A stretch of DNA of 64,000 bases, from the NCBI RefSeq assembly GCF_026676115.1, contig NZ_JAPONB010000003.1:310001-374000 (forward strand). The letters run 5' to 3'. Position numbers and translations under genes: made by a program. Shown here piece after piece: positions 44,669-53,813 of the stretch. The notes beneath the pieces were generated by a model. That model did no database searches, was not told where the DNA came from, and saw only the letters and a list, made by a program, of their open reading frames with translations. The stretch is from Salinimicrobium sp. TH3 (GTDB lineage Bacteria; Bacteroidota; Bacteroidia; Flavobacteriales; Flavobacteriaceae). Numbering within the stretch: the stretch's first letter is position 1; every line of letters starts with the position of its first letter.

Positions 44669-45550
44669 GTGAGATTACAATACTACAGGAAACCAAATTT
44701 TGGAGATGCTTTAAACCCTAAAATATTTAAGAGGCTTTTACCTGATTTTTTTGATGATGATCCTGAACACGATTTTTTTGGAATAGGATCAATTATTGGG
44801 CTTCCTATGGTAAAAAAAGCTAATAAAAAAATCATCTTTAGCAGTGGTTTTGCTTATGGAAAGCTGCCTCAACTTGACTCTTCCTATGACGTCATTTGTG
44901 TAAGAGGACCTTTATCTGCAAAGGCTTTAAATATTGATAAACAGCTTGGAATAGCAGACGGAGCATTACTTCTTAGAGAGTTTCAATATGGGAAAGTCGA
45001 AAAGGAATATGACTTTTCTTTTATGCCTCACTGGGATAGTGAAAATAGATACCCCTGGGATGAACTCTGTAAGGAAGCAGGTATCCATTATGTTAGCCCT
45101 ACCTCGGAGCCTGAGTTTGTAATACAGGAAATTTTAAAATCTAAATTCGTCGTAGCTGAAGCCATGCATTATGCAATAGTAGCCGACACACTGAGAGTAC
45201 CGTGGATACCTGTTAAATCTTATTCTTCTATTAATGATTTTAAATGGCAGGACTGGACTTCATCTTTAGATATGAAATATGATCCAATTTCCTTAGCGGC
45301 ATTATATTCCCCTGAGACCGTAAAAGGTTTTTTAAAGAGAAGGAGTCCCGTAAATTTGCCTGAACCACTATACGATTTGGCAGGAACCGCACGTGCAGGT
45401 TATGAGAGCCTGGGCCTCAAAGCCAAGGCAATTAAGGGTCTCAAAAAGGCTAAAGAAACACCACCTCAGCTAAGTAAGGAATTGATTTTTAATTCAAAAG
45501 TAGATCAGCTTTTGGAACGACTTGCTTTTGTGAAAAACAAGTATAAGTAA
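44669..45550 (+). CDS. Polysaccharide pyruvyl transferase family (ExoV-like)
   Basis: 293 residues, GTG start. The family pattern NFGDALNPKIFKRLLP, GIGSIIGLP and VRGPLSAKAL is present, and the relatively short length fits the ExoV-type group. It should add a pyruvate ketal to a sugar using phosphoenolpyruvate, adding negative charge. Acceptor unknown. A Lys-rich C-terminal tail is present. Confidence 0.82.
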   Translation: MRLQYYRKPNFGDALNPKIFKRLLPDFFDDDPEHDFFGIGSIIGLPMVKKANKKIIFSSGFAYGKLPQLDSSYDVICVRGPLSAKALNIDKQLGIADGALLLREFQYGKVEKEYDFSFMPHWDSENRYPWDELCKEAGIHYVSPTSEPEFVIQEILKSKFVVAEAMHYAIVADTLRVPWIPVKSYSSINDFKWQDWTSSLDMKYDPISLAALYSPETVKGFLKRRSPVNLPEPLYDLAGTARAGYESLGLKAKAIKGLKKAKETPPQLSKELIFNSKVDQLLERLAFVKNKYK

Positions 45551-45582
45551 ATGATTAAAATTTCATTGTAACTATAGACTCC

Positions 45583-46980
45583 ATGAATAAGCCCCTTAAT
45601 TTGTATATCCTTAATACACCTCACGATCAATGGGAAAATTATCTTATAAAAGATTTTAAAGAAAAAGGAATAATTGAGAATGCTGTGGTCCAGAAGACGG
45701 TTACTGCCAGCAAGAAAAAGTTTGTAAATCTTGGCTCTAAAGGCTTGAATGGTGAATATAAATTTGTGCCGGTAGATATTTATGATAGGGTGTATGATCA
45801 TCTACCTAAGTTTATAGACATGTATTCGAGGGTTAACCTGCATAATTCGGTTAACTACAATGAACTTAACTACCATCAGTATCTCGATCACTTCAACTTA
45901 ATGATAAATTACTATTATGGTTTATTCACTGAAAATAATATCGATTTGCTCGTCCAAAACAATTCCCCTCATGCCGGCTATGATTACATTCCTCATTTAC
46001 TGGCAAAAGAAATGGGTATAAAGACTTTATATTTAGAACAAACAACTTTTCCTAACAGATTTTTCCACTATTGGGAATTTGAGGATTTTGGAACCTTTAG
46101 TACTACTAAAAGGCTTTTTGGCCCCTATCCTCCAATAGTTATTGAAAATAAATTTGAGAAGGATTTGCCTTATATGAAGGTGAATCGTAGAGATGGCTTT
46201 AAATTGTCTAATATTAAAGGTCCAGCTTCATTACATAATGAGTTGACTAAATATGTTCCCGAATATCAATTGACAAAGGATTTACTTAAATCAAATTACA
46301 GGAGTCAGGCTTATTACCGTTATAAGCTACGAAAGCAATATGAAAAAAACAGAAAGAAACTCGCAGCTGAACTTAATTTAAATGTTCCCTTTGTTTATTT
46401 TGCATTACACCTACAACCAGAAAAAACGACCTCTTCCCTTGGAGGTAAGTATTCGGATCAGGCTTTAGCTTTGGAACATTTGTCCTCTATTTTACCCGAA
46501 AATTGGAAGATCTATGTAAAGGAAAATCCTAAGCAGACTTATTTTATGAGAAATCCTGAATTTTTTAGAAGGTTAGAAAGAATTCCTAATCTTGAATTTG
46601 TTTCCCCTTCATACAATACCTATGACTTAATTAAGAATTCTAAAGTTTGTGCAACCATAACTGGAACCGTTGGTTGGGAGGCTATTACAGGTGGAAAATC
46701 TGTCGTCATTTTTGGACGGGCATGGTATAAAACGCTGTCTGGCGTTTACACCTTCTCTCCTGATCTAGATTTAGAAGAAATAAGCTCTAAACCAGTCAAT
46801 TTTTCTGAGCTTCAATTATCATTTAATGATCTTACTGCCAAATTAGCACCAGGGTATACGTTGAATGAAGTCTATCCTACCTATTATAAGGAATATGACG
46901 TCGACGAAAACGATGTTATTGTTGCCAATAGTCTAGAAAAAATTATACGATCTAAATTTGAAAATAATGTTACAGAATAA
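45583..46980 (+). CDS. Capsule-type glycosyltransferase (KpsS/LipB-like)
   Basis: 465-residue soluble protein. The C-terminal half has the GT-B capsule motif TGTVGWEAITGGKSVVIFG, as in the KpsS/LipB group of capsule transferases, and YVKENPKQT before it. Its place directly in front of pseB makes it a candidate nonulosonic acid transferase, but that is inference. It overlaps nothing; pseB starts within its last codons. Confidence 0.65.
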   Translation: MNKPLNLYILNTPHDQWENYLIKDFKEKGIIENAVVQKTVTASKKKFVNLGSKGLNGEYKFVPVDIYDRVYDHLPKFIDMYSRVNLHNSVNYNELNYHQYLDHFNLMINYYYGLFTENNIDLLVQNNSPHAGYDYIPHLLAKEMGIKTLYLEQTTFPNRFFHYWEFEDFGTFSTTKRLFGPYPPIVIENKFEKDLPYMKVNRRDGFKLSNIKGPASLHNELTKYVPEYQLTKDLLKSNYRSQAYYRYKLRKQYEKNRKKLAAELNLNVPFVYFALHLQPEKTTSSLGGKYSDQALALEHLSSILPENWKIYVKENPKQTYFMRNPEFFRRLERIPNLEFVSPSYNTYDLIKNSKVCATITGTVGWEAITGGKSVVIFGRAWYKTLSGVYTFSPDLDLEEISSKPVNFSELQLSFNDLTAKLAPGYTLNEVYPTYYKEYDVDENDVIVANSLEKIIRSKFENNVTE

Positions 46981-47986
46981 GAGTTTATTAATTACAGGCG
47001 GAACCGGATCATTGGGAAAAGCCCTTACAAATCATATTTTAAAGAAGTATCCAAATATCAAGAAGCTTATAATATTTTCCAGGGATGAGCAAAAGCAGTT
47101 TCAAATGGCCCAGGAATTTCCTTCGGACCAATACCCTCAAATTCGTTTCTTTATTGGAGATGTGAGAGATAAAGAGCGTCTGGTTCGCGCCTTTAAGGAT
47201 GTAGATTATGTAATACATGCTGCTGCAATGAAACATGTGCATTTAGCAGAATATAACCCCGATGAATGTATTAAAACTAATGTAGGGGGAGCACAAAATG
47301 TTGTTCATGCCTGTCTGGAAACCGGAGTGGAACGTGTAGTTGCCCTTTCGACAGATAAAGCCTGTGCTCCTATCAATTTATATGGGGCTACAAAGCTTAC
47401 ATCCGATAAACTCTTTATAGCAGCTAACAATATTAAGGGTTGGAATCCCATTAAATTTTCAGTGGTGCGATATGGAAACGTTATGGGATCAAATGGATCT
47501 GTGATTCCTTTCTTTATGGACAAAAGGGAAGAGGGGGTTTTGCCAATTACAGATCCTGAAATGACAAGGTTTAATATTTCCTTACAAGGAGGTGTGGATA
47601 TGGTTATGCATGCTTTAGAAAATGCATGGGGAGGTGAACTTTTTGTTCCAAAAATCCCTTCATATAAGATTATGGATGTTGCGGAAGCTATTGGTCCGGA
47701 TTGTGAAAAGAAAATTGTAGGGATTAGACCTGGCGAAAAGCTTCATGAAGAAATGATCACTCCTTCTGATTCTTTTTACACCTACGATCTTGGAAAATAC
47801 TATACTATTTTACCATCAAACCCGCGATGGAATCTGGAAGAGTTTAAAGAAAAATTTAATGCTAAAAAGGTTCCCCAGGGTTTCAGATATAATTCTGAAG
47901 AGAACGCAGAATGGGAAACTGTAGATTCTTTACGTTCTTTAATCAAAGAACATATAGATGAAACTTTTGAAGTGGCTCAACAATAA
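46967..47986 (+). CDS. pseB: UDP-GlcNAc 4,6-dehydratase (inverting), PseB
   Basis: 339-residue first enzyme of CMP-pseudaminic acid synthesis. TGGTGSLGKAL at the N-terminus, the STDKA strand and YGATK catalytic pair are as in PseB/FlaA1. I choose ATG 46967, 14 bases inside the preceding gene; a TTG 9 bases earlier is also in frame. The product goes to PseC, which starts 4 bases after its stop. Confidence 0.93.
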   Translation: MLQNKSLLITGGTGSLGKALTNHILKKYPNIKKLIIFSRDEQKQFQMAQEFPSDQYPQIRFFIGDVRDKERLVRAFKDVDYVIHAAAMKHVHLAEYNPDECIKTNVGGAQNVVHACLETGVERVVALSTDKACAPINLYGATKLTSDKLFIAANNIKGWNPIKFSVVRYGNVMGSNGSVIPFFMDKREEGVLPITDPEMTRFNISLQGGVDMVMHALENAWGGELFVPKIPSYKIMDVAEAIGPDCEKKIVGIRPGEKLHEEMITPSDSFYTYDLGKYYTILPSNPRWNLEEFKEKFNAKKVPQGFRYNSEENAEWETVDSLRSLIKEHIDETFEVAQQ

Positions 47987-47989
47987 ATA

Positions 47990-49180
47990 ATGATGAAAAA
48001 TAAACCTATTCCCTACGGAAGGCAGCATATTACTGAGGAAGATATTCAGGTTGTCATTGAAACTCTTAAATCTGATTATTTAACTCAAGGTCCTAGGATT
48101 GAGGAGTTTGAAGAAGCTTTTGCTGAGTACACCGGCAGTAAATATGCAGTGGCTGTAGCAAATGGTACTGCAGCTCTCCATCTTTGTGCTCTTGCTTTAG
48201 GAGTGAAAGAAGGGGATAAGGTCATTACAACTCCAATAACTTTTGCTGCCTCGGCAAACTGCGTAAGATATTGTGGAGGAGAAGTGGTTTTTGCTGATAT
48301 TGATCCGGAGACATATCTTTTGGATATCAATTCAGTTAGAAAATTACTTTCTGAAGCTCCCAAAGGAACTTACTCCGGAATTATTCCGGTAGATTTTGCA
48401 GGACGTGCAATTAATTTGGAGGAATATAAAGAATTAGCAAAAGAATATGAGCTTTGGATTATAGAAGATGCTTGTCACGCTCCGGGTGGATTTTTTACTG
48501 ACTCTCAAAATGAAAAACAACTCTGCGGTAACGGAAAGTTTGCCGATTTAGCGATATTTTCTTTCCATCCTGTCAAGCATATAGCCAGTGGAGAAGGAGG
48601 AATGATAACTACTAATGATGAAGTCTTGTATAATAAACTACTTCAACTTCGTACCCACGGGATTGTCAAGAATGATGATTTATATGAGAATTCCATAGAG
48701 TTTGCTGGTGGAGAGGATAATTATCCGGGCTGGTATATGGAAATGCAGGATTTGGGTTACAACTATAGAATAACAGATTTTCAGGCGGCTTTGGGAAGCA
48801 GTCAGCTAAAAAGAGCTGATAAAGGACTAATTCGAAGAAGAGAAATTGCTCAAAAATATTTTAACGAATTTCAGAATGGAAAATTTATAAAAGGGCAGTC
48901 GGGGGTAGTTGAAGGCCACGCTTACCATCTATATATTATTGAAGTTGAAAACCGGCTGGGACTTTATAATTATTTAAGAGAAAACAAAATTTTTGCGCAG
49001 GTTCATTACATCCCCTGCCATCTTATGCCTTATTATAGAAGTTTTGGATGGAAAGAAGGAAATTTTCCAAAGGCTGAGAATTATTACAGGCACTGCATTA
49101 GTCTGCCAATGTTCCCAACACTCACGACAGAAGAGCAGGAATTTATTATTTCAAAAGTAAAATCTTTTTATGGTGAGTAA
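47990..49180 (+). CDS. pseC: UDP-4-amino-sugar transaminase PseC
   Basis: 396-residue PLP aminotransferase forming UDP-4-amino-4,6-dideoxy-AltNAc. PLP lysine Lys196 in SFHPVKHIASGEGG and DACHAPGG near the cofactor are as in PseC, and N-terminal GRQHITEEDI is diagnostic. A second in-frame ATG follows immediately. Overlaps pseF by 11 bases. Confidence 0.93.
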   Translation: MMKNKPIPYGRQHITEEDIQVVIETLKSDYLTQGPRIEEFEEAFAEYTGSKYAVAVANGTAALHLCALALGVKEGDKVITTPITFAASANCVRYCGGEVVFADIDPETYLLDINSVRKLLSEAPKGTYSGIIPVDFAGRAINLEEYKELAKEYELWIIEDACHAPGGFFTDSQNEKQLCGNGKFADLAIFSFHPVKHIASGEGGMITTNDEVLYNKLLQLRTHGIVKNDDLYENSIEFAGGEDNYPGWYMEMQDLGYNYRITDFQAALGSSQLKRADKGLIRRREIAQKYFNEFQNGKFIKGQSGVVEGHAYHLYIIEVENRLGLYNYLRENKIFAQVHYIPCHLMPYYRSFGWKEGNFPKAENYYRHCISLPMFPTLTTEEQEFIISKVKSFYGE

Positions 49181-49865
49181 AAATCTCTGTATCATACCGG
49201 CACGTGGTGGAAGTAAGCGTATTCCTAGGAAGAACATTAAGAGCTTTATGGGAAAACCCATTATAGCATATTCCATAGAAGCCGCGTTAAAAACTAATCT
49301 TTTTAAAGAGGTGATGGTTTCTACAGATGACACAGAGATCGCTGAAATAGCACGGAAACATGGAGCAGTGGTGCCATTTTTGAGAAGTAGTGAAAATGCT
49401 GATGACTTTGCAACCACGGCAGACGTTCTTTTGGAAGTTCTTAGGGAATACCGAGCCTTGGGGGAAAAGTTTGAAAATGTGTGCTGCATCTATCCTACAG
49501 CTCCTTTTGTTACTGAGGTCAAACTAATAGACGCACATGAAAAATTATTGGCAGAAAATCTTAATGCTGTATTTCCTGTAGTTCCCTTTGGTTATCCTAT
49601 CCAAAGGGCATTGAAAATACAGCAAGAAAAACTGCAGTTCTTTTTCCCGGAATTTGAAGAATCCCGGTCTCAGGATCTTGAAAAAGCATATCATGATGCA
49701 GGGCAGTTTTATTTTGTCAGAACCAGGAGTCTTTTGGAAAGTGGAACTATATTATCAGATAATACCGGTAGCATAATAATAACCGAAATGGAGACCCAAG
49801 ACATAGATAATCCAATAGATTGGGACTTGGCAGAAGTGAAATTTAAGATGTCTTTTGAGAAATAA
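49170..49865 (+). CDS. pseF: Pseudaminic acid cytidylyltransferase PseF
   Basis: 231-residue CMP-sugar synthase that activates Pse with CTP. The N-terminal PARGGSKRIPRKNI nucleotide loop, YPTAPFV, and DAGQFYF in the acceptor loop are typical; PseF rather than NeuA/LegF from context. Translation is coupled to pseC by the overlap. Confidence 0.9.
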   Translation: MVSKNLCIIPARGGSKRIPRKNIKSFMGKPIIAYSIEAALKTNLFKEVMVSTDDTEIAEIARKHGAVVPFLRSSENADDFATTADVLLEVLREYRALGEKFENVCCIYPTAPFVTEVKLIDAHEKLLAENLNAVFPVVPFGYPIQRALKIQQEKLQFFFPEFEESRSQDLEKAYHDAGQFYFVRTRSLLESGTILSDNTGSIIITEMETQDIDNPIDWDLAEVKFKMSFEK

Positions 49866-49906
49866 ATATTCCTTAAGAAGGACTTTGTAATTTTATAAAA
49901 GCGACA

Positions 49907-50911
49907 ATGGCGGACATTAGAAGAAAAGTTTATATAAGAGCAGATGGAAGCCCAGAGATCGGTTTAGGACACTTAGTAAGATGTATAGCTCTTGCTCATA
50001 TGCTGCAAGAAGCTTTTCTCATAACTTTTATTTCAAAAGAAATTCCTGATAGCTTAATAGCTGAACTAAATAAAAACAATTTCCAATTAAAAATTATTTC
50101 TTCTGAAGAAGACTTTTTTAAGCTTCTTTCTGGAGACGAAATTGTACTTTTAGATCATTATGGTTTGGACTCTGAATATCAAAAAGAAATAAAGAAGAAA
50201 GGAAGTAAACTTGTTTGTATTGATGACATACATGACAAAGAATTCTTCGCAGATCTTGTAATCAACCATTCTCCTGGAATTTCTCCAGAGAATTATCAAG
50301 CTCAAAAATATACCAAGTTTGCTTTAGGTCCCGAATACGCACTATTGCGACCTTGTTTCTTGGAAGCTGCCAAATTAAAAAAGGATTTTTTGGAAGTTAA
50401 TAAGGTCATGATTTGTTTTGGAGGATCTGATTTTCAAAACTTAACAGCATCAGTTTTGACAGTCGTGAAGAATATTAAGGAAATTAAGGAAGTTACGGTA
50501 ATATTGGGGGCAGCATATCCTCATAAAGAATCTATTGATGCCATCGCACATGGCGAGTCAAGAATAAGAGTCTTGTCTTCCTTAAATGAAGAAAGCATGC
50601 TTTCAGAAATAAGAAGTGCAGATATATCCATAATACCTTCTAGTGGTATTTTATATGAAGTGATAGCAGCCGGTTCATTCCCCATAATATGTTATTATGC
50701 CGAAAATCAGAAGAAATTCTTTAACTATTTTAAAGAAAGAGAATTGGTGCCGTCTTTCAACGCTTTAGAGTTTTACCCTGATAAATTAAGGGTTATTATT
50801 ACCAGTATATTAAACCAGAAAGAAATAATAGGTGAGATTCCTTTACGCAAGGAGATTGCAGAGTCATCATCGAATCACCTTACGAACTTTAAACAGCTTA
50901 TACATGGATGA
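49907..50911 (+). CDS. pseG: UDP-2,4-diacetamido-altrose hydrolase PseG
   Basis: 334-residue enzyme removing UDP to give 2,4-diacetamido-2,4,6-trideoxy-L-altrose. The N-terminus (RADGSPEIGLGHLVRC) and the GT-B-like CFGGSDFQNL region match the PseG family. pseH begins within its last codons (8-base overlap). Confidence 0.9.
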   Translation: MADIRRKVYIRADGSPEIGLGHLVRCIALAHMLQEAFLITFISKEIPDSLIAELNKNNFQLKIISSEEDFFKLLSGDEIVLLDHYGLDSEYQKEIKKKGSKLVCIDDIHDKEFFADLVINHSPGISPENYQAQKYTKFALGPEYALLRPCFLEAAKLKKDFLEVNKVMICFGGSDFQNLTASVLTVVKNIKEIKEVTVILGAAYPHKESIDAIAHGESRIRVLSSLNEESMLSEIRSADISIIPSSGILYEVIAAGSFPIICYYAENQKKFFNYFKERELVPSFNALEFYPDKLRVIITSILNQKEIIGEIPLRKEIAESSSNHLTNFKQLIHG

Positions 50912-51452
50912 AATAAACTTTACAGAAGTCAAAGAAGCCGATTTGGAAATGATCAGACAGTGGAGAAATTCTCCTGAAGTGGGTCAGTACATGTATACTG
51001 ATAATGAAATATCGGCGGTTCAACAAAAAAAATGGTTTGATAAAATTAGTCTTGAAGAAAACAGTAGATACTGGGTTATTGAATTTCAGAAAAAAAAGTT
51101 AGGGCTGGTATACTTGGTCCATATCGATTTTAAACATAGTAAATGTTTTTGGGGATTTTATCTTGGAGATACTTCTATACGAGGCAAAGGAATTGGTGCA
51201 AAAGTGGAATATAAAGTACTAGAATATGTTTTTGAAGAATTAAAACTAAATAAATTGTGTGGAGAAGTTCTTTCCTTTAATGAAAAGGTAATAAAGATGC
51301 ACGAGAAGTTTGGCTTTAAGCAGGAAGGATATTTAAGGCAACATGTTAATAAAAATGGATCCTTTATGGATGTGGTGAGCATCGGACTTTTAAAGAGCGA
51401 ATGGAAGGTTATTAAAGATGATCTTTATAAAAAAGTTTATAGGTTTTCTTAA
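50904..51452 (+). CDS. pseH: UDP-amino-sugar N-acetyltransferase PseH
   Basis: 182-residue GNAT that acetylates the 4-amino group of the PseC product. Acetyl-CoA loop GDTSIRGKGIGAKV and EVLSFNEKVIKMHEKFGF fit. I start at ATG 50904; a longer frame upstream is out of register with the family. In the canonical pathway this fixes the N7-acetyl of Pse. Confidence 0.88.
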   Translation: MDEINFTEVKEADLEMIRQWRNSPEVGQYMYTDNEISAVQQKKWFDKISLEENSRYWVIEFQKKKLGLVYLVHIDFKHSKCFWGFYLGDTSIRGKGIGAKVEYKVLEYVFEELKLNKLCGEVLSFNEKVIKMHEKFGFKQEGYLRQHVNKNGSFMDVVSIGLLKSEWKVIKDDLYKKVYRFS

Positions 51453-51488
51453 TCATGAAGAAGAAGTTTAACTATTAAAAATACAGGT

Positions 51489-51890
51489 ATGGATTTAAAA
51501 ATTGGTGATAAAGCTTCCTTAACCAAAGAATTTTCAGAGCAAGATGTAAAAGATTTTTCCGTCCTTTCTGGAGATCAGAACCCAATTCACTTCGACGAGG
51601 AGTATGCTAAAAAAAGTCGTTTTGGACGCAGAATAGTACAGGGGCCTATGGTGGTTTCCTTAATTGGAGGAATTTTAGGATCTCAACTTCCGGGACCCGG
51701 GACAATTTATTTAAGCCAAGAAACTTTTTTTAAAAAACCGGTTTTTTTAGATCAAAAACTTACAGCTTGGGTTGAGGTAGTTAATGTAAGAAAGGATAAA
51801 CCTGTAGTGACGTTGAAATCCTGGGTGGAAAATGATGAAGGAGAAGTTGTTGTGGACGGTACTTCAGTAATTTTGTTTTTAGATACATAA
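51489..51890 (+). CDS. MaoC-type (R)-enoyl-CoA hydratase in pse cluster
   Basis: 133-residue single hot-dog domain. The hydratase motif is intact: GDQNPIHFDEEYA with Asp29 and His34, the same spacing as the catalytic Asp/His of PhaJ, then RRIVQGPMVVSLIGG. It would hydrate a short enoyl-thioester to an (R)-3-hydroxyacyl-thioester. It has no known role in the standard Pse pathway; its place between pseH and a second GNAT suggests it makes a 3-hydroxyacyl donor for sugar N-acylation. Substrate chain length is unknown. Confidence 0.85.
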   Translation: MDLKIGDKASLTKEFSEQDVKDFSVLSGDQNPIHFDEEYAKKSRFGRRIVQGPMVVSLIGGILGSQLPGPGTIYLSQETFFKKPVFLDQKLTAWVEVVNVRKDKPVVTLKSWVENDEGEVVVDGTSVILFLDT

Positions 51891-51909
51891 GCTATAATTT
51901 GAAAATCTG

Positions 51910-52359
51910 ATGAAAAAAGCTGAATTGGAACTTAAATTACGGGGTGTTGTCGAGGAGGATAGTTTCTTGTTGTTTAAGTGGGCTAATAGTTCAGATGTCA
52001 GAAAAAATGCAATAGATCCTCAAAGGATTGAGTGGAAAAAACATCAAGTCTGGTTTAGAGAAAAAAATAGTAGTCCTTATTCCAAGATTTATATTTTAGA
52101 AAATAAAAACCTCCCTATCGGTCAGGTAAGATATGACAGGAAAGAGCAAGGCTTTTGGTATATCGATTTTTTTATTGAACAAAAATTTAGAGGATTGGGT
52201 CTAGGAAAAAAAATAATCGGACTCAGTAGAAGTACCATTTCCGGTCCGGTAAAAGCTCTGGTGAAAAAGGAAAATTTGGCTTCTCATATAGTTTTTCAGA
52301 AACTGGGATTTGTAAAAACAAGAAGTGAAAAAGGAATTGTTGAGTATTTACATAAATAG
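51910..52359 (+). CDS. GNAT-family acyltransferase in pse cluster
   Basis: 149-residue second GNAT, shorter than PseH, with the cofactor loop QKFRGLGLGKKIIG and the C-terminal NLASHIVFQKLGF. It may transfer an acyl other than acetyl, consistent with the adjacent MaoC hydratase. Its stop codon abuts the next ATG, so it is tightly coupled to the formyltransferase. Confidence 0.82.
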   Translation: MKKAELELKLRGVVEEDSFLLFKWANSSDVRKNAIDPQRIEWKKHQVWFREKNSSPYSKIYILENKNLPIGQVRYDRKEQGFWYIDFFIEQKFRGLGLGKKIIGLSRSTISGPVKALVKKENLASHIVFQKLGFVKTRSEKGIVEYLHK

Positions 52360-53040
52360 ATGAGAAAATTTGTTGTTCTATCCGAAAAATCATGGCATAA
52401 AAGTCTCCATTCTTCCCTTCAAAAGAAATTTAAAGAAGTAGATTGGATACTTATAGATAAAAAGGCAGAGTTTTCTTTTGAAGAATTAGCGAAATTACAA
52501 CCGGAAAAAGTCTTTATACCACATTGGTCACATATTATTCCGCCCAGAATTTTTTCCAATTTTGAATGCATTGTTTTTCATATGACAGATTTGCCATTCG
52601 GACGTGGAGGAAGTCCTCTTCAAAACTTAATTGCCAGTGGACATACAAAAACAAAGATTTCGGCTATAAGAGTGGAGAAGGGATTAGATACCGGTCCGGT
52701 ATACTTAAAAGAAGATTTACAATTACTGGGTACAGCTCAGGAAATTTTTATTAGAAGTTCCAATGTTGTTGAAGAAATGATTTTTGAAATCGTTGAAAAG
52801 GATTTAAAACCTATATCACAAGAGGGAGAAGTAGTTGAATTTAAGCGTCGAAAACCGGAACAAGGGAATATATCCAATTTAGAAGAAGCTAATAAAATAT
52901 TTGATTATATAAGAATGCTGGACTGTGAAGGTTATCCCCCAGCTTTCATTGAAACCAGTAATTTCCGTTTCGAATTTACAAGAGCTTCATTAAAATCTGA
53001 AAAAGAAATAATAGCAGATGTTAGAATCATTAAGAAATAA
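52360..53040 (+). CDS. Formyltransferase-family protein in pse cluster
   Basis: 226-residue protein with the N10-formyl-tetrahydrofolate formyltransferase fold. The His-containing loop FHMTDLPFGRGGSPLQNL and the Asp loop GLDTGPVYLK align with the catalytic His and Asp of Fmt and sugar N-formyltransferases, but the usual Asn two residues before the His is replaced by Val (CIVFH). It is too short for Fmt and lacks the tRNA-binding C-terminal domain. A sugar N-formyltransferase role is inferred from context. Confidence 0.78.
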   Translation: MRKFVVLSEKSWHKSLHSSLQKKFKEVDWILIDKKAEFSFEELAKLQPEKVFIPHWSHIIPPRIFSNFECIVFHMTDLPFGRGGSPLQNLIASGHTKTKISAIRVEKGLDTGPVYLKEDLQLLGTAQEIFIRSSNVVEEMIFEIVEKDLKPISQEGEVVEFKRRKPEQGNISNLEEANKIFDYIRMLDCEGYPPAFIETSNFRFEFTRASLKSEKEIIADVRIIKK

Positions 53041-53731
53041 AAGAATTTTAGTTGTCGTAGCCCATCCCGATGATGAATTACTGGGGTTGGGTGCTACCAT
53101 GCATAAGCTGATCCATGAATATTCCTGTGTAATAAGAGCCGTTATTTTGGGGGAGGGTATTACATCCCGATCTGAAAAACGCGATCCTGAAAAATGGCAA
53201 AATGAGTTAAAAATTCACAGAATGAATATAGAAAGTGCCCGTAAAGCAATAGGATATGATTCGGTTGGGGTCTATGATTTTCCAGATAATCGATTTGATA
53301 CGGTTGCTTTGCTGGATATAATTAAAACTGTTGAAAAGGAAAAGCAGCAGTTTCATCCTGAAGTAATATTTACTCATCATCGGGGTGATGTGAACATTGA
53401 TCATCAACGGACTTTTGAGGCTGTTATTACGGCATGTCGACCTCTGGAGGAAGAAAAAGTAAAAATTATAATTTCCTTTGAAACTCCATCCGGCACGGAG
53501 TGGATAGCACCATCAGATCATGCAAAGCAATTTATCCCCAATTTATTTTTTGAAGTATCTGAAGAGGCAGTAAATGCGAAAATAAAAGGAATGGAAAGTT
53601 ACGAATTTGAGAAAAGAGCCTATCCGCATCCTAGATCACCTGAAGCTTTAAGGATTCAGGCACAGAGGTGGGGGGTGGTAGTAGGAAAAAGCTTTGCGGA
53701 AGCATTCTCGATAGTTAGGGTAGTAGAATGA
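53018..53731 (+). CDS. PIG-L-family deacetylase in pse cluster
   Basis: 237-residue LmbE/PIG-L zinc deacetylase: AHPDDE at residues 15-20, THHRGDVNIDHQR as the second metal loop. It starts 23 bases inside the formyltransferase gene. These enzymes remove N-acetyl groups from sugars; one plausible job is to free an amino group for formylation or 3-hydroxyacylation by its neighbours. Confidence 0.88.
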   Translation: MLESLRNKRILVVVAHPDDELLGLGATMHKLIHEYSCVIRAVILGEGITSRSEKRDPEKWQNELKIHRMNIESARKAIGYDSVGVYDFPDNRFDTVALLDIIKTVEKEKQQFHPEVIFTHHRGDVNIDHQRTFEAVITACRPLEEEKVKIIISFETPSGTEWIAPSDHAKQFIPNLFFEVSEEAVNAKIKGMESYEFEKRAYPHPRSPEALRIQAQRWGVVVGKSFAEAFSIVRVVE

Positions 53732-53813
53732 CCTAATCTTTTTGAATTTAATTTTCACCTATCTTACAACTATGTTAGTTATGGTTACTTAGGTGAAGAA
53801 AAAAATGAGATAT

